Positions 44,006 to 55,339 of a DNA stretch of 64,000 nt are shown here, piece by piece. Every line of letters starts with the position of its first letter. The first letter of the stretch is position 1. A program made the translations under genes and the position numbers. Source of the stretch: Peromyscus leucopus (taxonomy: Eukaryota; Chordata; Mammalia; Rodentia; Cricetidae); the NCBI RefSeq assembly GCF_004664715.2, contig NC_051079.1:62857660-62921659 (forward strand), written 5' to 3'. The notes under the pieces were generated by a model. It saw nothing but the letters and a program-made list of their open reading frames with translations. It was not told the origin of the DNA and searched no databases.

Positions 44006-45029
44006 TACACGGGGTTTCAGTGTGATCCCCTTCCTGTGTATTGAAGAAGGCAGCTTAGCAGCCACAGAGCTTCCCACACACTGCCTGGAGCAGGTGGCTC
44101 CTCCTGTGAGGAGAGGAGAGCCCTTGGCTGAGATGGGCACCAAGGAGTACTGGCCACACCTGGCTCCCCCTTCTTGCTGAGGAATAACCAGGACAGATTT
44201 ACTAACAGTGAGAAGGCTCCTGGGCAATCTTAGGGACCATCAAATTTGCTTGAACTTAAATCCAAAACTGTTCAGAAAAGCTAACTCCTGAGAAGGTATA
44301 GACAGCATCTTGTCTCAGACTGTCTTTGCTGGAATTCCCTTTCCAAATACCTCTGCGACATACATGGCAGAGCCTGGCTGATCCCACTGATAACATGGCC
44401 CAGGCTGGAGGTCACTGCTGAGTCTTCTGTCTGTCCTTGTCCCGTCATCCTCTGCACGTCATCTCATGCGAAGCTCCCTGTACACATCTCAAATACAGCA
44501 AAGATCCTTATTTCTCATGAATTTATCTAAACATGATAGAGAACCTGCTTCTAATTCTCCACTCATCTCCGCTCGTCCACAAATTAGTCTGGAAAAACTA
44601 GCGTGAAGACAAAGACTGTAGATGAGCCATTGAAGCTTACACTCCAGACCACGCATTGCCTTCTTCACCCACACTGCAGCCCGGAGATGCGGGTTTTCAT
44701 CTTACGCACCATGCTTCAGTCTGGCTCCTCACCCTTATGACCAGTATGTTCGTAAGGGGGTTCTCTTCCTTTACCACAATGATAGCTATGTGGAATGCAA
44801 CACCCACACCATGGCCCGTGTCTGAGGGCGGGCTCGTCCAGGTGACACAGTCACAATGGTGGTGACATACTAACAGATGGAAGTCCCAGTTCCAAACAGC
44901 ACGGCTCGTTTCTCCTTGGTGCCGTGGACTTCATAAAGCTCATTTGTCCCAGGTAACTCTGGGACACGGCTCCGCTAACTCACCTGGTGTGTGGGACCCT
45001 TTCCAGAATTTCTTCATCAATCTTTGTAA
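44004..45029. other. Unique intronic stretch
   Basis: Nothing recognised on either strand. Confidence 0.5.
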
Positions 45030-45243
45030 ATGACTTCATTGTGTGCGTGTGGGTATTCTGCCTGCATGTCTGTCTGGGTACCACTTGCATGCCTTGTCCC
45101 TGTGGAGGCCAGAAGAGGGCATCAGATCCTTTAAAACTGGAGTTGCAGACGCTTGTGAGCAGCCATGTGGATGGCGGGAACCAAACCCAGGTTCTCTTCA
45201 AGAGTACTCGGTGCTCCTAACCACTGAGCTGTCTCTCCAGCCC
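45030..45243 (-). repeat. B2 SINE
   Basis: TGTGGGTATTCTGCCTGCAT to CTGAGCTGTCTCTCCAGCC in reverse complement. Confidence 0.92.
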
Positions 45244-46156
45244 CAAATGGTTTGATTTTATCGTACTATTTTATAGATAACTCTCCGACCTGTCACGCGT
45301 CTAGCCATGCTCTTGTGTACTGGGGGCACATCTGATGGCCTGGGGAAATCTGGTGTTCTAGTCAGATCACACGTACGGCCTACGCTTAGCCCGCTCTCTT
45401 TCCCCCCCAGCACCCAGCTCCTTTCTGTGATAAGCTCCCCTCAGAAGTGAAGGAGGGCACAGTTCCTGTTGCCCCTTGAGTCCTCTCTGGGCCAGCTTGT
45501 AGCAAAAGTTTGCCAGACAATTCTGTGCTGTGTCCCTGACCTGCTGCTGGCCACCCCACACCAGCCGTCCCACCCCTGCCCATGCAGTCTGGGAGCTCCA
45601 GGCCACCAGGAGCACCCAGCAATGAGACATGCACAACTGAAGACACAGAGAGCCACTCTCCTTTCCTGGGCCCTCCGCCTTGAGAGAAGGTCCCAGCAGG
45701 GATACAGAACTGAGCCTGGCTGAAAGAGGTCTGAGCAAAGTACAGTCTGCTGTGTACATGTATGAAAACATCGTAAACCCACATTCTTTTATGTGATATT
45801 AAAAACTAGTATAATAAACACTTTTCTAAAAATGAAAGTAATATCAACAACAACAACAATACAGTGATTTGCTGGTCAGTGTGGGGAACGTCAACTTTAT
45901 ATCCTTCGTTCTCCCCAAGAATCTTAGACTCTGTGATAAAAAGCCGTTAGACTCACGGTAGACACGGAAGTGGTGGACCCATTTCTGAGCTCCAAGTGGC
46001 CTGGACCTCTGAGGATTGTGCCTGCCAGCTGGAGAGCCCCAGACGGCCCCCTGCATAGCCAGTGACTAGATCCTGGACATGCCGCATACTGTGACCTTCA
46101 GAGCCCCCTGACCAGGGGCTCCATAGATTTGGCTCTGTTTTCTTTCTACTTGTCTA
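45244..46156. other. Unique GC-rich stretch
   Basis: Overlapping minus frames of 113-134 codons at 45367-45784 occupy all three frames, typical of GC-rich non-coding DNA. A CAACAACAA run lies at 45846-45858. Confidence 0.45.
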
Positions 46157-46492
46157 TGTGGTGGTTGGAATGAGAAGGCTCCCATTGGCTCTAATGCTTG
46201 AATACTTGGTCCCCAGAGGGTGGAACTGCTTGGGAAGGATTAGGAGGTGTGGCCTTGTTAGAGGAGGTGTGGCCCTGGGGGTGATATCTCAGAAGACTCA
46301 TGCCCATCCCAGCATGCTCTCTGCCTCCAGCTTTCCAGTTGAGATGTGAGCTCTCAGCTGCTCTGCTGCCATGTCTTTGCTCCGCCATCAGGGACTCCAA
46401 CCTCTGGAACCCCAAGTCCAAGTAAACACTTTCTTTCACAAGTTGCCCTGGTCGTGGTGTTCGTCCCAGCAATAGAGAAGTAACAAAGACGG
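46157..46492 (+). mobile_element. MaLR-type LTR
   Basis: TGTGGTGGTTGGAATGAGAA start, GGATTAGGAGGTGTGGCCTT body and AAGTTGCCCTGGTCGTGGTG near the end. It is the forward orientation of the family seen reversed at 26568 and 54271. CCAAGTAAACACTTTC replaces the usual AATTAAA signal. Confidence 0.75.
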
Positions 46493-46499
46493 CAGTGTT

Positions 46500-46618
46500 T
46501 CCTAGACAGTGTCTCTTTATATAGTCCAGGCTATCCTAGAACTCACTCACTTGGGATCCTCATGCCTCACTTACCCAAGTGCTAGGATTACAGGTGTTTG
46601 AGGCCACACTGGACAGCA
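46500..46618 (-). repeat. Diverged B1 SINE
   Basis: GTCCAGGCTATCCTAGAACT and CCAAGTGCTAGGATTACAGG are a reverse-complement old B1. Confidence 0.7.
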
Positions 46619-46632
46619 GAGTGAGAAGATAG

Positions 46633-46913
46633 AGGCTGGAGAGATGGCTCAGTGGTTAAGAGCACTGGCTACTCTTCCAGAGGACCCAAGTTTGATTCCC
46701 TACCCACACGGTGACTCACCACCATTCTTTTCTTTCTTTTTGTTTTGTTTTGATTTGGTTTGGGTTTTTGTTTGTTTGTTTGTTTTTTGAGACAGGGTTT
46801 CTCTTGTAGTTTTGGTGCCTGTCCTGGAACTCACTCTGTAGACCAGGCTGGCCTCGAACTCACAGAGATCCGCCTGGCTCTGCCTCCCGAGTGCTGAGAT
46901 TAAAGGCGTGTGC

Positions 46914-46962
<49 letters not shown>

Positions 46963-47130
46963 ACCACCACCACCACCACCACCACCACCCCGGCCAGCTC
47001 ACCACCATTCTTAACTTCAGTCCAGGGGACTTGATACCCTCTTCGGGTCTCTGCAAGCACCAGGCACATACCCGGTGCACATACATATGTGCATGCAAAA
47101 CATCTGTACACATAAGATGAGTAAATAATG
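46633..47130 (+). repeat. B2 SINE split by a B1
   Basis: B2 head at 46633-46729 (GGCTGGAGAGATGGCTCAGT) and remainder at 47013-47130 (CAGTCCAGGGGACTTGATAC). Confidence 0.93.
46730..46997 (-). repeat. B1 SINE with large GCC/CAC expansion
   Basis: The target duplication CTCACCACCATTCTT is exact at 46715-46729 and 46998-47012. The B1 5' end carries about 13 GCC units then about 10 CAC units at 46915-46988. A GTTT-rich tail is at the left. The poly-Ala, Gly, Arg, Val and His runs in six frames are reads of this array. Confidence 0.96.
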
Positions 47131-49885
47131 TATAAGGACTTTTTGAAGCAAAGATAGTAATCACGAATTCATGAGAAGCAGTCGCACTCCGCCCTCCGCG
47201 CTGCTGCTCAGGGCTTGGCCTCTTTCTGCAGGTGGCTGCATCCTGACACATTAGCGACTCACTCTGTCCCTCCGTTCTGCTCAGCCAATAATCGGGTGAA
47301 TTGATGAATCGGTTCTTCCAGGTTTGTCGGCTCCCTGTTCCTCCCATGTCATGCCCAGCCTAACTCTCTGCTCCCAGTGTTGGGCAGGACCAGCCGGAGT
47401 CTTCGGGTGCCTCCTCTTCGCAGCTCACGACGCTCTGCCGGCACCCATGACTCCTGCTGTAGTCCACACAGGTCTGCACAGAACATCAGCCCTCTCTTCC
47501 CTCAGCAGCCCCAAATGCAGTACCCGGATGTAGTTGTTGCTCAGTGACGATAGAGGGAGAGGTCACACCCCGATGGGCTGAGGTGGGTGGATGGCCGGAG
47601 GCTGTATGATCCTCACATCTGTAATGCAACCATGGACTTCACAAGGAGCACAGTTTTCTTTGCTGCCCTGTGGCAGGCTCATGAAACCACTTTTCCACTG
47701 TCTGAGCTGGCTGCCCACCACAAACCAGCGCTGTGGACAGTGGCCTGCTGGTCAGCCCCAGCCCACCCCAGCCGCCAGCCAAGTTTTGGCTGCCTCGGGC
47801 CCCGGGGCCCCCCTCTACTTGTCTCCCCTACTTACTGTGTGCAGAAAACTTTCTGGAGTGTGCTGGGTAGCTGTTTGACTGTAAATTGCATTAACTTCCT
47901 GGAGCCGTGCCAGGTGCTGGCTGGATAGCTGATGCTATCTGTGTAGACTTTAGGTGGAAGCTGGAACTCTCCACTGAACTTCTGTGGTAATAAAATTATT
48001 ACAGTTGTACCCTACATCTGCTCGCTGACTTCCTGTGGGTTTTCTCCGGGTCACATGACTGACAGCAGAGGCCGGCTGTAGGCTTTTGGTGTGCTTGCTG
48101 CATCCAAGTCTCTCCGCCAAATCAGACTTGTGCTTTGTCTCCGAGCTAAGCATCCGGATGTCCCACCGTGGTAGGTTGACTTCACTGGAGGTGGCCCCAC
48201 TTGAGAGTCTAGCCTTACCTCTGGCTCCGAAACTCAAAGCAGCAGGGTTGCTGTGAGTGGCTTTGGACCAGGACCAAGCTCCTAGCTTCAGAGGTGGGTT
48301 TTCTCCCGTGTCGGGACCTAGCCACAGGCCAGGAATCCTGAAGAGAGCTGTGAAAGCCAGGGTTCCTACCAGAAGCACCTGCGCTGATATGGCCTGCTGC
48401 TGTCCTGGGCTGGCAAGAGCCAGAAGAGCTCCATCCTGCCTGGCAGCCCTCTTGTCCTCTCAGACACCTGTCCCTTCCCAGGACACGGTGGTCCTCTGCA
48501 CACAGTAACCCACAAGTCACCGGCAGGAGCCACAATGGGGCCTGAGAAGTGCCAGAGAGACAGAGAACAGGAGGAGAAAGCTAAGCGCCGGGCTCATGTC
48601 AGAGCAGAGATGGCCTGAGGTGTCCTCTGGCCCTAAGCTGGCCTGCCGCTGCTAATAGCATTTGTTGGTGTGTGAGCGATGGAGACACTCCCCAGTGAGG
48701 AAACTGGATGTCCCTCAGCCACACAGGACGGCATTCTTGTTCTCCGTAGGCTTGCAAAGGAATGTAAAAGGAAGGATGACTCTTTCTGGATTGTTGATTT
48801 GACTCTCAGACTGACATTTTTGGACTGCATCCTGACAAAATGTGTCCCTGGTGTCTTTAGCTCTAAATAAAACCTTTTGTCTTTCTTTTCCTTGGCTCTG
48901 GAGACATCTCAGAGAAGCACATGTCTTAAGGACATCTGTTCTGGTCTCCACAGCTAACCAGACAGGTTGTGGTAGTGGGGCTGGGGGGCAGGATGATTGT
49001 ACCGCAGGCCCAGACTGTGCCACTGTATACACAGGCGTCAGGTTGGCTGAAGAGCGTTTTGAAAATTCTTCCTCTGTATGCCCATTATCTGCTCTTTCGG
49101 AGTCCTCAGTCAGCTGGGCTCACAAATGACTCATTCCTGTGCTTTCGAGTGTTCGCCTCCTGTCGCCAGTCTGGAAAACAGGTCTCTGTTTTCCTTTGTG
49201 AACCATGTGACCTGCTGGAGAAGATTCCAGAAAGAACCCAGGAAATAGCTCACGATTCAGTCATTCACTCAGGGAGAAAGGTAACAGCCACAGAGAAAGA
49301 GTGCTCTGCTGTGGTCTTGGGGCCACTGTGCCGTGTCCAGATGCAAACTTTTCCCCAGCAGTGGCAATGCGTTCTCGTCGTACTGTTCTGTCTCTGCCCT
49401 CCACTCGGGGACTCACGGTGCACACTCAGGAGACTGCAGTTTGGGAGGAAACACTGTCTATAAAAATGATCAGCTCTTCACCAGCCAGCATGCAGGGACT
49501 AAGTCCTGGAGGACACTTAGTAGTAAATTAGTTCCTAGGCCACCACGTCACTCAACAACAGCCAACTATTGTCTTGGTCTTAGACAGTTAGAAGAACTGG
49601 CCTTGAAGACCGTCAGTTGAATGGCCAGGACAGGTGAGTGACCTCCAGGGACAAGGAGTCTGCTGTGAAGCTAGCTGTGTGAACCCAGCACCTGCTTGAC
49701 TTGAAGGTCACACTGGGCTCAGCAGGCATGGCAAGGAATAGAGGGGTTTGGAACCCCCACGAGGGTCATTGATGGCTGGTCAGAATCGAAAGGAGTTCTA
49801 AGTCCTGCATTTTACACCAAGTGAGAAACCAAAGTCCCAGGGAAATACCCTGTGTGTATCATGTGTGTGCACACAGTTGTGTATC
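47131..49885. other. Unique block without SINEs
   Basis: About 2.75 kb, moderately GC-rich. Long overlapping frames occur on both strands (47587-47928, 47950-48378, 48969-49463) but none is recognised and none has matched splice sites with conserved coding sequence. Confidence 0.5.
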
Positions 49886-49886
49886 T

Positions 49887-49958
<72 letters not shown>
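49886..49958. repeat. (TG)n(AG)n compound microsatellite
   Basis: About 20 bp of TG pass directly into about 50 bp of AG. Confidence 0.97.
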
Positions 49959-50031
49959 CTTCAGTCAATGTCACATCCCCCAAGCATTCTACTGAGCTGT
50001 CCCTGAGGGCTCCAAGCAAAAATGCTAGGAT

Positions 50032-50132
50032 GGGGGTTGGGGATTTAGCTCAGTGGTAGAGCACTTGCCTAGCAAGCGCAAGGCCCTGGGTTCGGTCCTC
50101 AGCTCTGAAAAAAGAAAAAGAAAGAAAGAAAG
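50032..50132 (+). repeat. ID element with target duplication
   Basis: Close-to-consensus ID: TTGGGGATTTAGCTCAGTGG to GTTCGGTCCTCAGCTC with an A-rich AAAG tail. ATGCTAGGAT is exact at 50022-50031 and 50133-50142. Confidence 0.96.
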
Positions 50133-50142
50133 ATGCTAGGAT

Positions 50143-50785
50143 CCCCCTTAGTTCAGCCCCACCTACCCAGTCCCATGCAGCTTAGAGAACTGGCTTCACA
50201 GCCCCAGCTCTGTCTTGGATGTCGCTGAAGGGGCCACAGGATCTTACAAGAAGACGAGGAATACCTGTGTCGTGGGCCCAATTTCACATACATAGTAGAA
50301 GTGGCCTCCTGCCCCGTAACTATAAGTGGAAACCTGCCTGGGGCCATTCTCTCCCTTCCTGTTGGCCTGCTTCTGAGATAAGGACAGAGGCCAGCCATTC
50401 TTCAGTCCCACCTCCTTTCAGTGGCATAGCTCTGTTCCTTAGAAATGTCTGTGGCGCCGAGAGGCGTGGACTCGGTCACAGTCTTTCTGGTCTCCTGTAT
50501 TTGGTCGCTGTGTGTCATCTTGCTGTCAATAGCAATGGCCAGGAGTCATCAGATGCCTTCCCTGGGTTAGGCGTTCTGCTAGGCCCTTAGGCCATCACAA
50601 GGCGTACCTAATCTGAGTGTGGTACAGTCCCGTGCAAACTCTCAGACATTAGTGCTGCATTCCAGCCTGAGTGTGAGCAAGGGACAGGACTTCCAAAGCC
50701 ACCAGTAATAAGGCAGAATTTATCGAATTTATTTAATGTCATCACTCATGTCAGATAGGAATTGCCTTGCCATAATCTCAGAATG
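50143..50785. other. Unique intronic stretch
   Basis: A faint MIR/L2-like string (GGGTTAGGCGTTCTGCTAGG) lies near 50567. Nothing else. Confidence 0.4.
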
Positions 50786-50787
50786 CC

Positions 50788-50860
50788 GGAGACTCGCTCT
50801 GTAGCCCAGGCTGGTCTCAAATTCATAGAGATCCTCCCACTTCTACCTCCCTAGTGCTGG
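50788..50860 (-). repeat. B1 fragment
   Basis: CTGTAGCCCAGGCTGGTCTC and CTCCCTAGTGCTGG in reverse complement. Confidence 0.7.
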
Positions 50861-51149
50861 AGAATAATTACTGATGTGTTCTAGAGAACTTCTGTTGGAA
50901 TAATTATTGCTTAGCTTGAAGAATAACTACATTATAAAATCTACCCATAGCTGCCGTTGACAGTCTGCCCTGGTGAGTGCTCGGACATCACCCTAGTGAT
51001 TGTCCCCAGGATGCACTGGCCATTATGGACACCTCGTGACAGTGAGACTTTTCACAGTGCATGGGAGCTTCGGCTGTTTCTGGCTAAATTGTTTACTTCA
51101 GATGAGAGGGATGGTCCTCACCTCATACCTTCGTTGAGAGTGAAAGGGG

Positions 51150-51700
51150 TTCTTGTTATAACTGGTGGTGTGGACACCCACCCCGGGGGGGTGCTGGGTT
51201 CTCGTTATAACTGTTGGTGTGGACACCCACCCCAGAGTGCTGGGTTCTCGTTACAACTGGTGGTGTGGACACCCACCCCGGGGGGGTGCTGGGTTCTCGT
51301 TATAACTGTTGGTGTGGACACCCACCCCGGGGTGCTGGGTTCTCGTTATAACTAGTGGTGTGGACACCCACCCGGGGTGCTGGGTTCTCGTTATAACTGG
51401 TGGTGTGGACACCCACCCGGGGTGCTGGGTTCTCGTTGTAACTGTTGGTGTGGACACCCACCCGGGGTGCTGGGTTCTCGTTATAACTGGTGGTGTGGAC
51501 ACCCACCCGGGGTGCTGGGTTCTCGTTATAACTGTTGGTGTGGACACCCACCCGGGGGGCTGGGTTCTCGTTATAACTGGTGGTGTGGACAACCACCCGG
51601 GGGGCTGGGTTCTCGTTATAACTGTTGGTGTGGACACCCACCCCGGGGTGCTGGGTGCTCGTTATAACTGTTGGTGTGGACACCCACCCGGGGGGCTGGG
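51150..51700. repeat. 45-bp minisatellite, 12 copies
   Basis: Units of 45 bp (46 or 49 in five copies) run TTCTCGTTATAACTG, then KTGGTGTGGACACC, then a CACCC-GGGG-CTGGG block. The copy lengths add up exactly to 551 bp. Copies alternate between CTGGTGG and CTGTTGG types for most of the array. Because 45 is divisible by 3, 15-residue repeat frames open on both strands. Confidence 0.98.
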
Positions 51701-53837
51701 TGCTTTTCCCTTTTCCACAGTCTCCGTATTTCAGGACTACCTTTGACTCCCAGCCCTCCCAACAGGTCAGTCACAGGATTTCCCAGCACTGTGAGGGTAG
51801 GTACATCTGGTGACTGCCAGTAGCTTAGTAAGAGTTCTTGCCTAGCTCTCTGCAGCTCAGCTGAAAGGGGTCCTGTGTGAGCAGTGCCAGTCTCTCAGAC
51901 AGACAGACAGTGGTCTCTCACAAAGGTGGCCTCATGTCCCCTCCCGAGAGCCTGAGTCATTTTTAATCCTAACAACAACAACACAGCCCATGCTGCTTGA
52001 CGGCTACATTGCCACCCAGGACTGCAGGGTGATGTAAGGAGCAGCCGTGTGCCGGGTTCTGCCCAGAGCTAATCCTGAGCTACTTCCCAGAACTGAATCT
52101 AAGCACCGTGCAGAGTGTCTAGAATGCTAACACTCCTTTTCTAACCGCCCTGGTCAGTCGGACGGGGACTAAGGACAGTCGGCCTCACCCCACCCAGTCG
52201 CTCTGTGTCCTTGAGGTAGGCACAGCGCCTGCTGACCAGGCTGACCCTTCCTTCTGTTAGGGGAGAGATCCGGCCTCAGCAGGGCAGTATGCTGTGTAAG
52301 CCGAGGCTGTGTGGGGAGCAGTCCTTGAATGAAGTCTGAGGACCGCTGCTTGGTGGTAGCTTCTGCCTGTCCCTCTTGCTACAGGGGCTGGTTTTTCACA
52401 GATGGCCACCGTAAAGGTTGGTACTTGTCCGTACTTAAGTGACACTCTGGGGCCAGTTTTACCACAACGGAGCAGGCAGAGCTAACTGCCTGTGGTGTGT
52501 GACAGTGGCCTGTGGTGTGGCCGTGATGGCGAAGGCCAGAGCACTTCCTTTTTAAGAACATTCTATGTGCTTTTCAAATGTAACTCAGAACTCCCCTCAC
52601 CACAAAATCATCTGTTTAACTCTGTCCTTAGATCATTCTGGAGCCCTGAGGATCTAGCACGTGGGTGTTTTCAGTTCTGCATTATTCTGTTGCTTCAAAA
52701 TTCCTACAATGTGTGTGTGTGTGTGTGTACACATGTGTGCATGTACCTCGTCTACCCAGAACTCCCTTCCCTCAATCCTAGAATCCCCAGCTAGCCCCAT
52801 TTCAGTTCAGACCAAAGTTTCCACCTCCCCTAGGGATCGGCAGGGCCTCAGTCTCCCACACCGGGGTGGAGGTCACTGTACAGGGTATTCCCTTCTTCAG
52901 ACCCTCCCAAGACTCCCGACACCTTAGTCCGGAGTCCAGGGATCTTTGTGTCTCAGGGCCAGACACTCTGCTCGTGTTAGCACTCCCTTCTAGACCCACC
53001 AACATGGCGTGACTTGGGACTCACACCCGCGGTCCCTTTGAGGACGTGCTGCCCGCTCCCTCTGACCATGCTACCACGCTGCCCCTGCAGCATCTCCCCC
53101 TCTCGCCCCTTGGTTGTGAGTGTTCACTGTTGTCCCCGCTGCTCCTTGTCCGTCCTTCCATGAGGGTGTACTTCCTGTGAGAACAGGAACTGCTACCCCC
53201 CCAGGCCCCGGCCCACAAAGGCCTCCTGGCACCAGGCAGCAGACGCTGGAGTAAACAAATGTGCTCTGTGATAAGATTCAGCGAGATGATAGACCTCACG
53301 TATCTGCCCCTGTGTGCGTCTGGGGCATAGAGATTACGTCACCGACACGTTGCCCGGCCACGTGAGTTAGGAACACCCACCAGCACCCTGCTGGGGTAGA
53401 GCCACATCGAGCCCGGAGTCTCAGCCCCTGAGCACAGGGGATGCATATGGATGCCTCGCTCCTCCCACCTCGTTCAGCCCTCTCCCTCAGCTTTCCTAGG
53501 ACCCTGGCTTGCCCCTGCTCTCCCCACCCCACCTGCAATAGGGATTATCACACCACAGCCTCTCCTGGTGGGGTCTCCGTGGCTGGGGAAAAGGCCAAAG
53601 GCTTTCTGTAGACCCAGCTGCTCCTCAGGCTCAGGGAGAAGATGGCCTCTGCCCCGAGTGGATTAGTAGGTCAGGAATAAAATTCGAGTTAGAAACCAAG
53701 TCCTGATACTACAGTACAATGTTAAGTGCTACCTCAGGCCGCTAACCTGCAGGCTCAGAGGCCATGAAGAGTGTTCCAGGGCCCTAGACACTGTACAGAG
53801 CCGGCCCTGAGGAAGGACCTCGGCCTCTCTCTGTCCC
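51701..53837. other. Unique stretch with small simple repeats
   Basis: CAGA repeats at 51895-51908 and a TG run at 52710-52728. Otherwise unique, GC-rich near 53000-53650. No exon supported. Confidence 0.5.
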
Positions 53838-53899
53838 CAGCAGGAGGAGGAGGAGGAGGAGGAGGAGGAGGAGGAGGAGGAGGAGGAGGAGGAGGAAGA
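53838..53899. repeat. (GGA)n microsatellite
   Basis: About 60 bp of GGA/GAG trinucleotides. Confidence 0.97.
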
Positions 53900-54270
53900 G
53901 GCCAGACTGCAGAGCCAGCTGCTCCCTAGCCAACCATGCCTCTCCCTTGAGCTCAGGGCTCGGGACTTTTTGTTTTTTTGTTAATAAAAATCACTTTCTT
54001 GCAAAGAATTTATCACACAGCCAGATTAGCCCAGCCACTCAGATGAGCACTTGCCCAGACCAAAGTCTGTATATCTCCCTGAACTTCATACAGTCAGAAG
54101 GCTGAGAATTTTTGAGGAAAGATTCTCACCTCCAGAATGACCCACTCCCCAAGACAGGATGTCTGAAGAGCCAGGCCTTGAAACTGAGCAGGAGGGGATA
54201 CTTGCCTTGTCTGCCCTGCCGCCTTTTACCCCCACCTCCTTGAGGTCATATTGTTTGTTGTGGCCACAGG

Positions 54271-54685
54271 TGTCTTAGTCAGGGTGACTACTGCTGTGAT
54301 AAAACACCATGACCAAAGCAACTTGGGGAGGAAAGGGTTTATTTCACTCACAATTGCATATAACAATTCATCATCAAAAGCCGGAATTCAAGCAGGGAAG
54401 GAACTTGGAGGCAGAAGCTGATGCAGAGGCCATGGAGGGCTGCTGCTTACTGGCTTGCTCCCCATGGCTTGCCCAGCCTGCTTGCTTATAGAACCCAGGA
54501 CCACCAGCCCAGGGATAGCACCACCCACCATGGGCTTCCCCCCTCTCCCCATCAACCACTAATTAGGAAAATGTGCTACAGGCGTGCTTACAGCCTGATC
54601 TTGTGGAGACGTTTTTCTAAATTGGGGCTCCTTCCTCTCAGATGACTCTAGCTTGTGTCAAGTTGACATAAAATTAGCCAGCACA
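54271..54685 (-). mobile_element. MaLR-type LTR upstream of the DYM last exon
   Basis: 415 bp from TGTCTTAGTCAGGGTGACTA to AATTAGCCAGCACA. Flanks ACAGG and GCAGG agree in four of five bases, fitting a 5-bp duplication. It matches the interrupted copy at 8319-8912. Confidence 0.8.
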
Positions 54686-54836
54686 GCAGGTAAGTTACAT
54701 TCTCCCAGAAGCCATTGGACAGTCAAAATTTGTGAAAGGCCGGGCCCTCCGAGCCTGTGACCACTCTGGGGAGGGCCTTGCTTACACACACCACCGCTTT
54801 TCTTGTACATAAAAAGTCATCTTGTTCTCATTGCAG

Positions 54837-54986
54837 AAATTTCCAGAACTGAAATTCAAATATGTGGAAGAGGAGCAGCCTGAGGAGTTTTTCATCCCTT
54901 ACGTCTGGTCTCTGGTCTACAACTCGGCAGTAGGCCTGTACTGGAACCCACAGGACATCCAGCTGTTTACCATGGACTCCGACTGA
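54837..54986 (+). CDS. DYM: Dymeclin, terminal coding exon with stop
   Basis: This coding stretch has 49 codons followed by TGA at 54984-54986. It begins [19 protein letters not shown] and ends [10 protein letters not shown], which I recognise as the C-terminus of dymeclin. The acceptor is a pyrimidine-rich CTTGTTCTCATTGCAG ending at 54836. The reading frame continues in phase 0 from the exon at 5010-5123, giving 87 contiguous C-terminal residues with no frameshift or stop. The acidic EEEQPEE stretch is followed by an aromatic-rich segment ([11 protein letters not shown]). A LTR insertion (54271-54685) sits 150 bp upstream, outside the splice signals. The frame is intact, so the gene looks functional here. 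Confidence 0.95.
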   Translation, partial: KFPELKFKYVEEEQPEEFFIPYVWSLVYNSAVGLYWNPQDIQLFTMDSD

Positions 54987-55210
54987 AGCGGGACACCCCA
55001 CCCCACCCCCAGCCAGCAGCTCTGCTCGTCACCTCATGTCTAGGAGGAGAAGCAGACAGACTGCCTGGGTCGGCTCCTGCCACAGTCACACAGCCTGCTT
55101 CCCTCTCACGCTGTGAGGACTGGGAGACGCCACCAGTGCGCAGGTCACTCAGCTTTGGTCGTACTGCAAGGGGGGTGCGCAGTAATAAAAACGGAAAACT
55201 TGCTGTTCAA
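54987..55210 (+). other. DYM: DYM 3' untranslated region
   Basis: The sequence after the stop is GC-rich and non-repetitive, beginning with a CCCCACC-rich stretch. The only canonical polyadenylation hexamer nearby is at 55184-55189, so cleavage is expected near 55200-55215. The resulting UTR of about 220 nt is short. The exact cleavage point is inferred. Confidence 0.7.
55184..55189 (+). terminator. DYM: DYM polyadenylation signal AATAAA
   Basis: A canonical AATAAA lies 198 nt after the stop codon, in unique sequence, and is followed by TG/T-rich sequence (TGCTGTTC, then GGTGCC). It is the first AATAAA after the coding end, and repeats begin only at about 55310. Confidence 0.75.
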
Positions 55211-55339
55211 TCGGTGCCTTATTTCTAAACTTGTGAACCCAAAATCTAGAGCTTTCCTGGGATCCTGGTGCCTTAGGCACATAACAAGCACATCAACAGT
55301 GCATGCCATTTCTTTTTTTTTTTTTTTTTTATTGTTTTT

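Larger units (their letters stand above)
5124..54836 (+). other. DYM: Last DYM intron, 49.7 kb
   Basis: The intron runs from GTAAGC at 5124 to TTGCAG at 54836 and is phase 0. It is filled with SINEs, LTRs, simple repeats and unique blocks listed separately. No open frame inside it shows recognisable protein homology. Confidence 0.9.

Noticed and set aside
46700..47347. 215-codon minus frame with Trp/Arg and poly-residue runs
   Set aside because: It covers a B2, a nested B1 and the GCC/CAC expansion.
51150..51700. CRISPR-like regular repeats
   Set aside because: Units are contiguous tandem copies without unique spacers, in a mammalian intron. The same applies to 57433-58151.
51251..51746. 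Repeat-peptide frames on both strands
   Set aside because: The 45-bp minisatellite is divisible by three, so open frames on both strands are expected.
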